From contig NZ_VZOV01000005.1 in assembly GCF_008801915.1 (NCBI RefSeq), positions 205,777 to 269,776 on the forward strand: DNA of 64,000 bases, in the 5' to 3' direction. The DNA comes from Cupriavidus gilardii (lineage in GTDB: Bacteria > Pseudomonadota > Gammaproteobacteria > Burkholderiales > Burkholderiaceae). How positions within the stretch are numbered: position 1 is the stretch's first letter; every line of letters starts with the position of its first letter. Under the pieces are notes generated by a model. It was not told the origin of the DNA. It saw nothing but the letters and a program-made list of their open reading frames with translations, and made no database searches. Positions 9,052 to 17,956 of this stretch are shown in pieces. A program made the position numbers and the translations under genes.

Positions 9052-10116
9052 ATGGCAGCACCGTATTCCCGCTCGTCCCTGCTCGGCCGCTTGCGCCTGC
9101 GCGCCGGCCGCCGCCTGACCGCGCTTGCCGTCGCCGCCACCGTCGGCACCGGCGCCCTGGCGTTCGCCAGCCCCGCCCATGCCGAAGGCCAGATCCGCAT
9201 CGCCGAGCAGTTCGGCGTGGTCTACCTGCTGCTCAACGTCGCCCGCGAACAGCAACTGATCGAGAAGCACGGGCAGAAGCAGGGCGTCGACATCAAGGTC
9301 GAATGGACCCGGCTGTCGGGCGGCTCGGCCGTCAACGACGCGCTGCTGTCGGGCGCGATCGATGTGGGCGGCGCGGGCGTCGGTCCGCTGCTGACGCTGT
9401 GGGACCGCACCCGCGGCAAGCAGAACGTCAAGGGCATCGCCTCCCTCGGCAGCTTTCCGTACTACCTCGTCAGCAACAATCCGAAGGTCAAGACGCTGGC
9501 CGACTTCACCGAGAAGGACCGTATCGCGGTGCCCGCGGTCACCGTATCGGTCCAGTCGCGCGTGCTGCAACTCGCCGCGGCGAAACAATGGGGCGACAAG
9601 GCATTCAACCAGCTAGACAAATGGACCGTGGCGATGCCGCATCCGGAGGCGGCATCCGCGATCATCAATGGCGGCACCGAGGTCACCGCGCATTTCGCCA
9701 ATCCGCCATTCCAGGAGCAGGAACTGGCCGGCAATCCGAACGCGCATATCGTGCTCAGTTCGTACGACGTGCTCGGCGGCCCCAGCTCGTCGACGGTCTT
9801 GTACGCCACCGAAAAATTCCGCAACGACAACCCGAAGACCTACCGCGCCTTCGTCGACGCACTGGCCGAGGCGGCGCGTTTTGCGACCGCCAATCCGGAG
9901 GCGGCGGCCGACCTCTATATCCGTGCCAACAAGGCGAAGATCGACCGGACGCTGCTGGTCGGCATCCTGAAGAACCCGCAGGTGCAGTTCCGCATCGCGC
10001 CGCAGAACACCTTCGTGCTGGCGGAGTTCATGCATCGCGTCGGCGCGATCCGCAACCAGCCGAAGTCCTGGCAGGACTATTTCTTCACCGATCCGGTCAC
10101 CGCCCAGGGGAGCTGA
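9052..10116 (+). CDS. ABC transporter substrate-binding protein, sulfonate/taurine/nitrate type
   Basis: This 354-aa periplasmic receptor of the SsuA/TauA/NrtA group has a long twin-basic-containing N-terminus (RLRLRAGRRLTALAVAATVG) and a cleavage site near SPAHAEG. The mature protein reads IRIAEQFGVVYLLLNVAREQ, followed by the family DALLSGAIDVGGAGVGPLL loop that lines the ligand site. The start has GGAG upstream. The stop is 2 bases before the ATPase start, so it is the first gene of a three-gene transporter (receptor, ATPase, permease). The upstream dioxygenase suggests a sulfonate-like ligand. Confidence 0.92.
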   Translation: MAAPYSRSSLLGRLRLRAGRRLTALAVAATVGTGALAFASPAHAEGQIRIAEQFGVVYLLLNVAREQQLIEKHGQKQGVDIKVEWTRLSGGSAVNDALLSGAIDVGGAGVGPLLTLWDRTRGKQNVKGIASLGSFPYYLVSNNPKVKTLADFTEKDRIAVPAVTVSVQSRVLQLAAAKQWGDKAFNQLDKWTVAMPHPEAASAIINGGTEVTAHFANPPFQEQELAGNPNAHIVLSSYDVLGGPSSSTVLYATEKFRNDNPKTYRAFVDALAEAARFATANPEAAADLYIRANKAKIDRTLLVGILKNPQVQFRIAPQNTFVLAEFMHRVGAIRNQPKSWQDYFFTDPVTAQGS

Positions 10117-10118
10117 CC

Positions 10119-11000
10119 ATGACCGCCACCGTCTCGCAACCGTTGCGCGTGGTCAGCCCGGCCGGCCAACGCGGCCCGCTGCTGCAGATCCACGACGTCT
10201 CGCTGGAATACCGGACGCCGAAGCGCGTGGTGCGCGCCACGCACCGCGTCAGCTTCGATGTGCATGCCGGCGACCGCTTCGTGCTGCTGGGCCCGTCGGG
10301 CTGCGGCAAGTCGACGCTGCTAAAAGCGGTGGCGGGCTTCGTGCCGCCGATCGAAGGCGAGATCCGGCTCGACGGCGAACGCGTGCGGGCGCCTGGACCG
10401 GACCGCATCGTCGTTTTCCAGGAATTCGACCAGCTGCCACCGTGGAAGACCGTCAAGCAGAACGTGATGTTCCCGCTGGTGCAGGCGCGCGGGCTGCGCC
10501 GTGCGGAGGCGGCCGACGTGGCGCTGCACTATCTGGACAAGGTGGGCCTGGCCAACTTCGCCGACGCGTATCCCCATACGCTGTCCGGCGGCATGAAGCA
10601 GCGCGTGGCGATCGCGCGGGCGCTCGCGCTGCGGCCCAAGGTGCTGCTGATGGACGAACCGTTCGCGGCGCTCGACGCGCTGACCCGCCGCCGCATGCAG
10701 GAGGAATTGCTCGCGCTGTGGCAGGACGCGGCCTTCACGCTGCTGTTCGTCACCCATTCGATCGAGGAGGCGCTGGTGGTCGGCAACCGCATCCTGCTGC
10801 TGTCGCCGCATCCAGGCCGCGTGCGCGCGGAGCTGAACAGCCACCAGTTCGATTTGCACAGCCAGGGCAGTGCGGCCTTCCAGCAGACCGCGCAGCGCAT
10901 CCATCGCCTGCTGTTCGACACGCCGGCGCCGGACGCCGGGGCCGACTCCGACAACGCCAGCGTTCGTGGGAACTCCCCGCGCGCGGCACATGCACGCTGA
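10119..11000 (+). CDS. ABC transporter ATP-binding protein, SsuB/TauB type
   Basis: This 293-aa cytosolic ATPase is complete. Walker A is GPSGCGKST, the Q-loop is VFQEFDQLPPW, the signature is LSGGMKQR, Walker B is VLLMDEPFAALD and the switch histidine is in VTHSIEEA. The QEFDQLPPWKTV Q-loop is typical of the nitrate/sulfonate/taurine subgroup. It starts 2 bases after the receptor gene stop and ends 9 bases before the permease ATG. The last 40 residues beyond the core are a low-complexity tail. Confidence 0.95.
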   Translation: MTATVSQPLRVVSPAGQRGPLLQIHDVSLEYRTPKRVVRATHRVSFDVHAGDRFVLLGPSGCGKSTLLKAVAGFVPPIEGEIRLDGERVRAPGPDRIVVFQEFDQLPPWKTVKQNVMFPLVQARGLRRAEAADVALHYLDKVGLANFADAYPHTLSGGMKQRVAIARALALRPKVLLMDEPFAALDALTRRRMQEELLALWQDAAFTLLFVTHSIEEALVVGNRILLLSPHPGRVRAELNSHQFDLHSQGSAAFQQTAQRIHRLLFDTPAPDAGADSDNASVRGNSPRAAHAR

Positions 11001-11009
11001 GGACGGGCC

Positions 11010-11900
11010 ATGACGACCATCGCCACGACGACATCAGCTGTCCATCCGCCGCTGCGGCCCGAATACGAGCGCGACCTCGAACCCTTCACCGCGGCCGCGG
11101 TCGCCCGGGCGCTGCCGCTGCGCCAGCGGCTATGGCAGAACAGCGGATTGCGTCGCGCCGTGATCCTTGTGGCACTGGCGGCGCTGTGGGAGACCGTCGC
11201 CCGGCTGCAGAACAACGATCTGCTGTTGCCGTCCTTTCTCGCCACTGCCCAGGCCTTCGTCGAAGGGCTGACGACCGGAGAGCTGCCGAGCAAGGCCGCG
11301 ATCTCGCTGACGATCCTGCTGCAAGGCTATGCCGCCGGTATCGCGCTCGCCTTCGTGCTGACCACGCTGGCGGTCTCGACGGCGATCGGCCGCGACCTGC
11401 TCGACACGCTGACCGCGATGTTCAACCCCTTGCCGGCAATCGCCTTGCTGCCGCTCGCGCTGCTGTGGTTCGGCCTGGGCAGCGGCAGCCTGATCTTCGT
11501 GCTGATCCACTCGGTGCTGTGGCCGTTGGCGCTGAACACCTATGCGGGCTTTCGCGGCGTGCCGGAGACCTTGCGGATGACGGGGCGAAACTATGGCTTG
11601 CGTGGGTTGCGTTATGTGCTGCTGATCCTGGTGCCGGCCGCGCTTCCCGCCATCGTCTCCGGCCTGAAGATCGGCTGGGCCTTCGCCTGGCGTACCTTGA
11701 TCGCTGCCGAACTGGTGTTCGGCGCGTCGTCGGGCAAGGGCGGCCTGGGCTGGTACATCTTTCAGAACCGCAACGAGCTCTATACCGACCGCGTGTTCGC
11801 CGGGCTGGCGATGGTGATCCTGATCGGCCTGCTGGTCGAAGGGCTGGTGTTCCGCACGCTCGAGGCAGCCACGGTCCGGCGCTGGGGCATGCAGCGCTAG
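11010..11900 (+). CDS. ABC transporter permease, SsuC/TauC type
   Basis: This 296-aa inner-membrane permease has about six membrane segments. The coupling EAA loop is visible around ETLRMTGRNYGLRGLRYVLL, followed by VPAALPAIVSGLKIGWAFAW, both standard for BPD_transp_1 permeases of the sulfonate/nitrate group. An unusually long soluble N-terminus of about 45 residues precedes TM1. It completes the transporter with the two upstream genes. Confidence 0.94.
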   Translation: MTTIATTTSAVHPPLRPEYERDLEPFTAAAVARALPLRQRLWQNSGLRRAVILVALAALWETVARLQNNDLLLPSFLATAQAFVEGLTTGELPSKAAISLTILLQGYAAGIALAFVLTTLAVSTAIGRDLLDTLTAMFNPLPAIALLPLALLWFGLGSGSLIFVLIHSVLWPLALNTYAGFRGVPETLRMTGRNYGLRGLRYVLLILVPAALPAIVSGLKIGWAFAWRTLIAAELVFGASSGKGGLGWYIFQNRNELYTDRVFAGLAMVILIGLLVEGLVFRTLEAATVRRWGMQR

Positions 11901-11921
11901 CGCGGCGGTCCGGCCGCGGTG

Positions 11922-12599
11922 CTATTGCCGCGCGCCGGCCTTGACCAGGATCCTCTCGATGTCGCGATAGCCGCGCTGGCGGGCATGCTGCAGCGCGGTC
12001 ACGCCCTTGCCGTCGGGGATATTGACATCCGCCTTTGCGTTGACCAGCAGGCGGACGATCTCGGTGTAGCTCGGTCCGCCATCGCCGAGAATGATGGCCT
12101 CGAGCAGGGCCGTCCAATGCAGCCGGTTGATGTGATTGACGTCGACGCCCGCGGCGATCAGGATGCGCACGGTCTGCACATGTCCTCGCTCGGCCGCCGG
12201 AATCAGCGCCGTGCCGCCATAGCGGTTGGTGCTCTTCAGGTCGGCGCCATGTGTCAGCGTCATCTTCAGGATCTCGTTGTAGCCCCGCGCGCCGGCATGG
12301 AGATAGGCGCTGTCCTGGATGCGATCCTTGGCATTGACGTTGGCGCCGGCATCGATCAGCGCCCTGGCGGCGTCGATATGGTTGTGGCGGGTCGCGATCA
12401 GCAGCGGCGTGGCGCCACTGTCGTCCCGCGTTTCCAGATTCGCGCCTTGCTTGAGCAGCAGCGCAATGGCGGCGGCATCGCCTTGGGCGGCCGCGGCATG
12501 CAGGCGGGCGTCGAGTTTCGCGGGACCCGCGCTCGCCGGGACAGTGATCAGCATGGCGATCAGGATCGCCAGATAAAGGGGGATGCGCGCTCGCAGCAT
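11922..12599 (-). CDS. Exported ankyrin-repeat protein
   Basis: This 225-aa protein has a Sec signal peptide (IPLYLAILIAMLITVPASA) and about five to six ankyrin repeats that fill the mature chain (for example GDAAAIALLLKQGANLETRD and HIDAARALIDAGANVNAKD). Ankyrin repeats are protein-binding scaffolds, and an exported one would act in the periplasm or at the surface. It is convergent with the ABC permease, ending 21 bases away. The partner is unknown. Confidence 0.9.
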   Translation of the reverse strand: MLRARIPLYLAILIAMLITVPASAGPAKLDARLHAAAAQGDAAAIALLLKQGANLETRDDSGATPLLIATRHNHIDAARALIDAGANVNAKDRIQDSAYLHAGARGYNEILKMTLTHGADLKSTNRYGGTALIPAAERGHVQTVRILIAAGVDVNHINRLHWTALLEAIILGDGGPSYTEIVRLLVNAKADVNIPDGKGVTALQHARQRGYRDIERILVKAGARQ

Positions 12600-12910
12600 T
12601 CTGTTGGGCGATGACGATCGATGGGAATCGGTTCGGATGATCGGTCAGGACGATCGGCCAGGAAAAAAGGGGGGCGCCATCGGCTTGTCCAGCCTGACTC
12701 AGGGCGGCATCTTAAATGGTGCCGGATTGATTCCCAAGCGAAATCGCCGAACCGCGCTCAGTACCGCGGCGAATGCGAATCTCCACGCTGGCATCGCGGC
12801 ATTCGTTGCGGGCCGGGGCCGGTTGGGGCTACCGTCGGTCCAGCACCCGGCGCACCGAAGGCACGGGCAACGAAGACAACGACAACGACAACGACAACGA
12901 GGAGATCCCC
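12600..12910. other. Divergent intergenic region with hexamer repeat
   Basis: About 311 bases lie between the divergent ankyrin and PAS genes. The only structure I see is the GACAAC tandem repeat close to the PAS start. No coding sequence is supported. Confidence 0.5.
12875..12898 (+). repeat. Tandem hexamer (GACAAC)4
   Basis: Four perfect copies of GACAAC run up to the GAGGAG ribosome binding site of the PAS gene. Slippage here would change the distance between promoter and ribosome binding site rather than the reading frame. Confidence 0.85.
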
Positions 12911-13348
12911 ATGCCGGAACCGATCGACTACGCGCAACTGGTGGCGGCAATCGGCGATGCCATCGTGATTGCCGATGCCAACGGCGCCATTACGCTGTGG
13001 AATCCGGCGGCGCAGCGGATGTTCGGCTATACCGAAGCCGAGGCACTGGGCCAGTCGCTGGACCTGATCATTCCGGAGCGGCTGCGCGCCCGGCACTGGC
13101 AGGGCTACGACAAGACGATGGCCACGGGCATCACGCGTTACGGCAGCGAATTGCTGAAGGTGCCAGCGGTCGACAAGGACGGCAAGGCGATGTCGATCGC
13201 CTTCACCGTCGCGCTGCTGAAGGATGCGGCAGGCGCCGTGACCGGGATCGTCGCGGTGATCCGCGACGAGACCACCCGCTTCCAGCAGGAGCGGGCGCTG
13301 AAGAAGCGGCTCGCCGAACTGGAGAGCCAGATCGGCGAGCAGGCGTAG
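12911..13348 (+). CDS. Single-domain PAS sensor protein
   Basis: This 145-aa cytosolic protein consists of one PAS fold (residues about 5-118): IGDAIVIADANGAITLWNPAAQRMFGYTEAEALGQSL is a textbook PAS start, and GIVAVIRDETTRFQQERALKKRL ends it. A short coiled coil at the C-terminus suggests dimerisation. There is no output domain, so signal transfer would require a partner. The ATG at 12911 has GAGGAG upstream; the open frame before it is not coding. It is convergent with the dehydratase gene. Confidence 0.87.
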   Translation: MPEPIDYAQLVAAIGDAIVIADANGAITLWNPAAQRMFGYTEAEALGQSLDLIIPERLRARHWQGYDKTMATGITRYGSELLKVPAVDKDGKAMSIAFTVALLKDAAGAVTGIVAVIRDETTRFQQERALKKRLAELESQIGEQA

Positions 13349-13378
13349 AGCGAGGCGTAGAGCGAAGCGTACAGCGGG
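13343..13378 (+). repeat. Three 12-base tandem repeats across the PAS stop codon
   Basis: The units GCGTAGAGCGAG, GCGTAGAGCGAA and GCGTACAGCGGG follow one another. The first contains the TAG stop of the PAS gene and the second repeats it in frame, so the gene has a duplicated stop context. Confidence 0.8.
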
Positions 13379-13387
13379 CCGATGCCC

Positions 13388-14566
13388 TTATTGGTCCAGC
13401 GGCGCGCCATCGATGGTCCGCCGCATCGACACCGGCCGATACAGCGGTGCGCGCCGGTGCTCGACGTCGTCGACCAGCTCGATGCCGATGCCCGGCGCGT
13501 CCGGCACTGCGATAAAGCCGTTCTCCGGCACCGGATAGCCCTTGACCAGATCGGCGCCCAGCAGCTTCTGGCCAGATTTCAGCACCAGATTCTCGAAACC
13601 GGTCGGATATTCCTGGATCGCGAAGTTCGGCACCGCCGCGGCGACCTGCATGCAGGCGGCCAGGCTGATCGGCGACAGCGGATTGTGCGGCGCGATATCG
13701 ATGTTCTGCGCCTCCGCCAGCGCGGCGATCTTCTTGGCGCCGGTGATGCCGCCGCAGACGCAGACCGAGGTCCGCGCGAAACGCACGCCGCCGCCGGCGA
13801 GCTGGAGTTGGAATTCGGCCGGCGTGCAGAAGCGCTCGCCGGTGGCGATCGGCACACGAATCGCATGGCCGACCGTCGTCATCTGCGGATAGAACTCCGG
13901 CCGCAGTGGATCCTCCAGCCACATCGGCGTCATCGGTTCGAGGACTTGCCCGATGGCAATGGCCTCCGCCGGGCTCAGGCGCCGATGCATCTCGATCAGC
14001 AGATCGACATCGGGACCGACCGCCTCGCGAAACGCCATCACGCGTTCCTTTGCGTCGCGCACCTTGCCGGCATGCGAGCGGAAGTAGGCGTCGCCCTCCG
14101 GTTCGTCGAGGAAGGGGTTGATATGCCCGACCGCGGTAAAGCCTTCCGCCCGCAGCCGGCGGCAATCGGCCAGCACCTCATCCAGCGTTTCCGCGTAGAC
14201 ATGGCCGTAGACGCGCAGCTTGTCGCGATAGCCGCCGCCCAGCAGTTGCCAGACCGGCGCCTGCAGCCGCTTGCCGAGCAGATCCCACAGCGCGATATCG
14301 ATGGCCGATACCGCGGCGTTGACGGCGGTGCCACGGAAATGCGAGAAGCGCTGCATCACGTTCCAGTGCAGCTCGATCTGGTTCGCATCCTTGCCGATCA
14401 GGTACTGGCCGAATTTTTCCAGTGCGGCCTTGGCGGCCTCGATATGGCCCCAGGAACCGGCCTCGCCATAGCCGGTCAGGCCGGCCTCGGTACGGATGCG
14501 GGCATAGAGGAATTGCCCGACATGCAGGGCTTCGACGGAGGTAATGCGATGGATGGGCTTGTTCAT
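13388..14566 (-). CDS. Mandelate racemase/enolase-superfamily dehydratase (sugar-acid type)
   Basis: This 392-aa enzyme has an enolase capping domain (residues 1-125) and a TIM-barrel domain. Candidate metal ligands are the Glu in LLIEMHRR, the Glu in MWLEDPLRPE and the Glu in ATGERFCTPAEF. The Glu-x-His spacing of the first and the catalytic His in DIAPHNPLSP resemble the D-galactonate dehydratase-like subgroup of acid-sugar dehydratases. The product would be a 2-keto-3-deoxy sugar acid. It lies 19 bases downstream of the Bug receptor gene on the same strand and beside a GntR regulator, an SDR and an MFS permease, which fits an aldonate or uronate catabolic locus. Confidence 0.9.
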   Translation of the reverse strand: MNKPIHRITSVEALHVGQFLYARIRTEAGLTGYGEAGSWGHIEAAKAALEKFGQYLIGKDANQIELHWNVMQRFSHFRGTAVNAAVSAIDIALWDLLGKRLQAPVWQLLGGGYRDKLRVYGHVYAETLDEVLADCRRLRAEGFTAVGHINPFLDEPEGDAYFRSHAGKVRDAKERVMAFREAVGPDVDLLIEMHRRLSPAEAIAIGQVLEPMTPMWLEDPLRPEFYPQMTTVGHAIRVPIATGERFCTPAEFQLQLAGGGVRFARTSVCVCGGITGAKKIAALAEAQNIDIAPHNPLSPISLAACMQVAAAVPNFAIQEYPTGFENLVLKSGQKLLGADLVKGYPVPENGFIAVPDAPGIGIELVDDVEHRRAPLYRPVSMRRTIDGAPLDQ

Positions 14567-14585
14567 GGCAATTCGATGGGTTCGA

Positions 14586-15563
14586 TCAATCGAGCTTGAT
14601 GCCCGATTGGCGGATCAGGTCGCCCCAGCGGCGGGTTTCGCTGGCAATGCGCTTGCCGAAGGCTTGCGGACCGGCACCGACTGGATCGGCGCCCGCGGCC
14701 GACAGCTTTTCGCGGATCGCGGGCTGCTGCAGCATCTTCTGCAGTTCGGCATTGAGCTTGTTGACGATCTCGGGCGGCGTGCCATGCGGCGCCGCCAGCC
14801 CGAACCAGATGCTGAACTGGAAGCCCGGCAAGCCGGCCTCTGCGGCTGTCGGCACATCCGGCAGCGTCGGCACGCGGCGCGGTCCCGCCACGGCCAGCGC
14901 GCGGATCTTGCCGCTGACCACGTGCGGCGCGATGGTGGGCGCGGCCGAGCTGAGCATCTGGATCTGCCCGGCCATCAGGTCCGTGATCGCCGGACCGGAG
15001 CCCTTGTAGGGGACATGCGTGACCGGAATGCCCGATACCTGCTTGAACAACTCGCCGGCGATATGCGGGCCGCTGCCGGCACCGCCGGAGCCGTAGTTCA
15101 GCGCATTCGGATGCGCCTTGCCGTAGGCCAGCAGGTCCTTGAGAGTGCGTACCGGCAGCGACGGCGTGACGGCCAGCACCACCGGCGTTTCGGCAATCAG
15201 CGTGACCGGCGTCAGGTCCTTGACCGGGTCGTACTTCAGGTTCGAGAACAGCGCCGGCGTCGCCGTCTGGCCGACCTCGTTGGCCAGCAGCGTATAGCCG
15301 TCGGGCGCGGCCTTGGCCACCATGCCGGCGGCGATGGTGCCGCTCGCGCCTGGCCGGTTGTCCACCACGAAGCTCTTGCCCAGCGACTCGGACAGATATT
15401 GCGCGGCCAGCCGCGCGACGATATCGGTGGTGCCACCGGGCGAGTAGGGCACCACGATGGTCACCGGGCGGGTCGGATACGCGGTCTGCGCGATGGCGGC
15501 GCCGCAGGCGGCGGCCAGCGTCAGCGCGCCAAGCAGGCGCGCGGCGGTCAATGGTCGGTTCAT
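14586..15563 (-). CDS. Bug/TctC-family periplasmic solute receptor
   Basis: This 325-aa protein has a signal peptide ending AAIAQ and then the Bug hallmark YPTRPVTIVVPYSPGGTTDI. The family fold is supported by NRPGASGTIAAG and by VPYKGSGPAITDLMAGQIQ, which forms the carboxylate-ligand site. Bug receptors bind carboxylated solutes and are greatly expanded in Burkholderiales, usually without adjacent TctAB membrane genes, as here. The ATG is fixed by GGAGA upstream. It is the first gene of a unit with the dehydratase and is divergent from the GntR gene. Confidence 0.93.
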   Translation of the reverse strand: MNRPLTAARLLGALTLAAACGAAIAQTAYPTRPVTIVVPYSPGGTTDIVARLAAQYLSESLGKSFVVDNRPGASGTIAAGMVAKAAPDGYTLLANEVGQTATPALFSNLKYDPVKDLTPVTLIAETPVVLAVTPSLPVRTLKDLLAYGKAHPNALNYGSGGAGSGPHIAGELFKQVSGIPVTHVPYKGSGPAITDLMAGQIQMLSSAAPTIAPHVVSGKIRALAVAGPRRVPTLPDVPTAAEAGLPGFQFSIWFGLAAPHGTPPEIVNKLNAELQKMLQQPAIREKLSAAGADPVGAGPQAFGKRIASETRRWGDLIRQSGIKLD

Positions 15564-15773
15564 GCGTTTGTCTCCTCGGTCGTTCCGGCCTTGCGTGCAC
15601 ACCCGGCCGGTTATTGGCGCTGCATCGAGGCCGTTGCGGCATTGGCGCTGAAATTGCCGTGAAATGGCGGTGGAGCCGCCGTGCAATTCGCGGCCATTCG
15701 CGGTGCAGATGGATGGTGACTGTAGGGACTCGATAAACCGTTGGGAATCAAATTCTGTAGTGTTATTTCTATG

Positions 15774-15785
15774 TTCTATATAGAA
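15774..15785. promoter_or_regulatory. Candidate GntR operator palindrome
   Basis: TTCTATATAGAA is a perfect 12-base palindrome that ends 8 bases before the GntR start codon, in an AT-rich island between the divergent Bug receptor and GntR genes. Its position would allow autorepression. Binding by this GntR protein is inferred. Confidence 0.55.
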
Positions 15786-15792
15786 TTCGCGA

Positions 15793-16536
15793 ATGACTGC
15801 CATCGATCTGAGCCCGGCCTTTGTCCGTCTTGCCCGGCATATCCGCGAACGCATCATCGGCGGTGAATGGCTGCCAGGCCAATTGCTGCCCGGCGAGGAG
15901 GCGCTCGCGAGGGACCTGAAAGTCAGCGTCGGCACGGTGCGCAAGGCATTCGATGTGCTCAGCGGCCAGGGCTTGGTCACGCGCCATCGCGGCCGCGGCA
16001 CCTTCGTCGCGCGCGCCACCGACGAGCGCGCCTTCACCAGCTTCTTTCGCCTGGTCGATCGTGCCGATGGCGCGCGGCGGCTGCCGGTCGATACCATCCT
16101 GAGCCGCGAACGAGCGAGCGCCGACGAAGAGGAAAGGGCGGCGCTGAAGCTGCAGGACGATGCGATGGTCTACCGGCTGCGGCGCCGCCGGGATATCGAG
16201 GGCAAGCCGCTGGTGCTCGAAACGATCGCCTTTCCGTTTGCCCGCGTCGGCGCTCGGGAGTGGGGCGAGGATGGCGCCGCTGCGCATCTGGTGTATTCGT
16301 TTCTGGAGCAGCAGTGCGGCGTATCGATCAGCCGTGTCGAGGATCGCCTGCAGGCGCGCGTATTGCCGGAAGACATGGCCGCTCCATTCGGCTTGCCGGC
16401 CGGACATCCGGTATTGCTGGCGATTCGCGTGGCATTCGATCTGCAAGGCGCTCCGGTCGAATTCCGGCGCACCTGGATGGCCACCGATGGCCACGACTAT
16501 CTGAGCGAGTTGCGCTGGACCGGCGCGGGCGGATAA
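15793..16536 (+). CDS. GntR-family regulator with UTRA effector domain (HutC type)
   Basis: This 247-aa protein has an N-terminal winged helix (residues 8-76; HIRERIIGGEWLPGQLLPGEEALARDL and SVGTVRKAFDVLSGQGLVTRHRGRGTFV) followed by a UTRA ligand domain with the VYRLRRRRDIEGKPLVLET and FDLQGAPVEFRRTWMATD motifs. It is divergent from the Bug-receptor/dehydratase operon and upstream of the cupin, SDR and MFS genes. It is the likely regulator of the whole island. The inducer is probably the sugar acid or an intermediate, which is inferred from context. Confidence 0.92.
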   Translation: MTAIDLSPAFVRLARHIRERIIGGEWLPGQLLPGEEALARDLKVSVGTVRKAFDVLSGQGLVTRHRGRGTFVARATDERAFTSFFRLVDRADGARRLPVDTILSRERASADEEERAALKLQDDAMVYRLRRRRDIEGKPLVLETIAFPFARVGAREWGEDGAAAHLVYSFLEQQCGVSISRVEDRLQARVLPEDMAAPFGLPAGHPVLLAIRVAFDLQGAPVEFRRTWMATDGHDYLSELRWTGAGG

Positions 16537-16595
16537 CGATTGCCGAGTACGCTCTCGCGAATGACACCATTCCATACGACTACACCGTGGTACCA

Positions 16596-16967
16596 TTGAC
16601 CAAGCTGATCGACTTTCGCACCGAACCCATTCCCACGCACGACAATCCGCGTCCCGACCGCCTGGTGCGCGGCAATCCCGATCGCACCACGTGGACGCAT
16701 TACAGCGCGACGCATGGCGATTTCGATTGCGGCATCTGGGCCTGCGAGCCCGGGGCGTGGCGTATTGCGTTTCCACAGGGCAAGGAGGAATTCTTCCATG
16801 TGATCAGCGGCCGCCTGCGCATCAGCGATGCCGCGGGCGAGGCCCGCGAATTCGGCCCCGGCGATGCCTGCGTGATTCCCGCCGGATTCGAAGGCGTATT
16901 CGAGGTGATCGAGCCGGTGCGGAAATACTTCGTGGTGCTGGATCGCGCCGCCGCTAGCGCCGTCTGA
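16596..16967 (+). CDS. Cupin-domain protein (DUF861-like)
   Basis: This small protein of about 123 aa has one double-stranded beta-helix: GIWACEPGAWRI, EEFFHVISGRLRISD (cupin motif 1) and GDACVIPAGFEGVFEVIEP (motif 2). It belongs to the (S)-ureidoglycine-aminohydrolase/DUF861-like cupins often found with sugar-acid genes. There is no in-frame ATG. A TTG at 16596 (giving MTKLIDFRTEPIP) is preferred by fit to the domain, with a GTG at 16587 as alternative; neither has a strong ribosome binding site. It follows GntR by 59 bases. Confidence 0.78.
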   Translation: MTKLIDFRTEPIPTHDNPRPDRLVRGNPDRTTWTHYSATHGDFDCGIWACEPGAWRIAFPQGKEEFFHVISGRLRISDAAGEAREFGPGDACVIPAGFEGVFEVIEPVRKYFVVLDRAAASAV

Positions 16968-17089
16968 TTCTTTTTCGCCTCGCGCCTGCCAATATGGCAA
17001 TCGGCAGTATTTCACCGGATGCCACTCCGATCGCAAAGCGAAGCTAAAATGTCCCGCCATGTAGCCGCACCATAACGATGGAGACAACG

Positions 17090-17848
17090 ATGAGACTGGC
17101 GGGCAAAGTGGCGGTGGTGACCGGTGGCGGTTCCGGCTTTGGCGAAGGCATCGCCAACCTGTTTGCGCGGGAAGGCGCGCGCGTGGTGGTCGCCGATATC
17201 GACGAGGCCAAGGCTGCGGAAGTGGCGCAGTCGATCGTACAGGCCGGCGGACAGGCCCGTGCCGTGCGAGCCGACGTTTCGCAGGGCAGCGATGTGGAGG
17301 CAATGCGCGAGGTCGCGCTGGCCGCATTCGGCGATGTCGGCATCGTCGTCAACAATGCCGGCACCACGCATCGCAACAAACCCATTCTGGAAATCACCGA
17401 AGACGAATTCGATCGCGTGCAGGCCGTCAACGTCAAAAGCCTGTATTGGACCGCGCGCCATTTCGTTCCGCATTTTCGCCAGCGCGGCGGCGGCGTGTTC
17501 GTCAATATCGCATCGACCGCGGCGATCCGGCCGCGCCCCGGGCTGGTCTGGTACAACGCCAGCAAGGGCGCCGTGGTGACCGCCAGCAAGGCGATGGCCG
17601 CCGAGCTCGGGCCGGACAATATCCGCGTCAATTGCGTCAATCCTGTGATCGGCGCCACCGGGCTGCTCGAACAGTTCATGGGCAAGCCCGACACACCCGA
17701 GAATCGCGCGTCCTTCCTCGCCACGATTCCGATGGGCCGCATGTCCACCCCCGCCGATATCGCGGCGGCCTGCCTCTACCTCGCGTCGGACGAAGCGGCC
17801 TTTGTCACCGGCACCTGCATCGAGGTGGACGGCGGCCGCTGCGTCTGA
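17090..17848 (+). CDS. SDR-family NAD(P)-dependent oxidoreductase
   Basis: This 252-aa classical short-chain dehydrogenase shows the cofactor loop TGGGSGFG, the acidic VVVADIDEAKA turn that favours NAD, NNAG in VVNNAGTTH, catalytic Ser in NIASTAA and YNASK. An upstream ATG at 17078 exists, but the GGAG of the ribosome binding site lies inside that extension, so the ATG at 17090 is the start. With the dehydratase and permease nearby it is probably a sugar-acid or hydroxy-acid dehydrogenase. Substrate unproven. Confidence 0.93.
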   Translation: MRLAGKVAVVTGGGSGFGEGIANLFAREGARVVVADIDEAKAAEVAQSIVQAGGQARAVRADVSQGSDVEAMREVALAAFGDVGIVVNNAGTTHRNKPILEITEDEFDRVQAVNVKSLYWTARHFVPHFRQRGGGVFVNIASTAAIRPRPGLVWYNASKGAVVTASKAMAAELGPDNIRVNCVNPVIGATGLLEQFMGKPDTPENRASFLATIPMGRMSTPADIAAACLYLASDEAAFVTGTCIEVDGGRCV

Positions 17849-17866
17849 CCGCTTCGCACACCGCAG

Positions 17867-17887
17867 GGGCCGCCCACGAGGCGGCCC
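17867..17887 (+). terminator. GC-rich hairpin between SDR and MFS genes
   Basis: The 8-base arms GGGCCGCC and GGCGGCCC enclose a 5-base loop just after the SDR stop. There is no clear T-run behind it, so it may be a weak terminator or an mRNA-stabilising hairpin that lowers MFS expression relative to the SDR. Confidence 0.45.
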
Positions 17888-17956
17888 GCTTGCATCGCAA
17901 ATGGCGGCATCACGGTCGCCACCCCCGTCAAGCATGACAACCATCAGGAGACAGCC

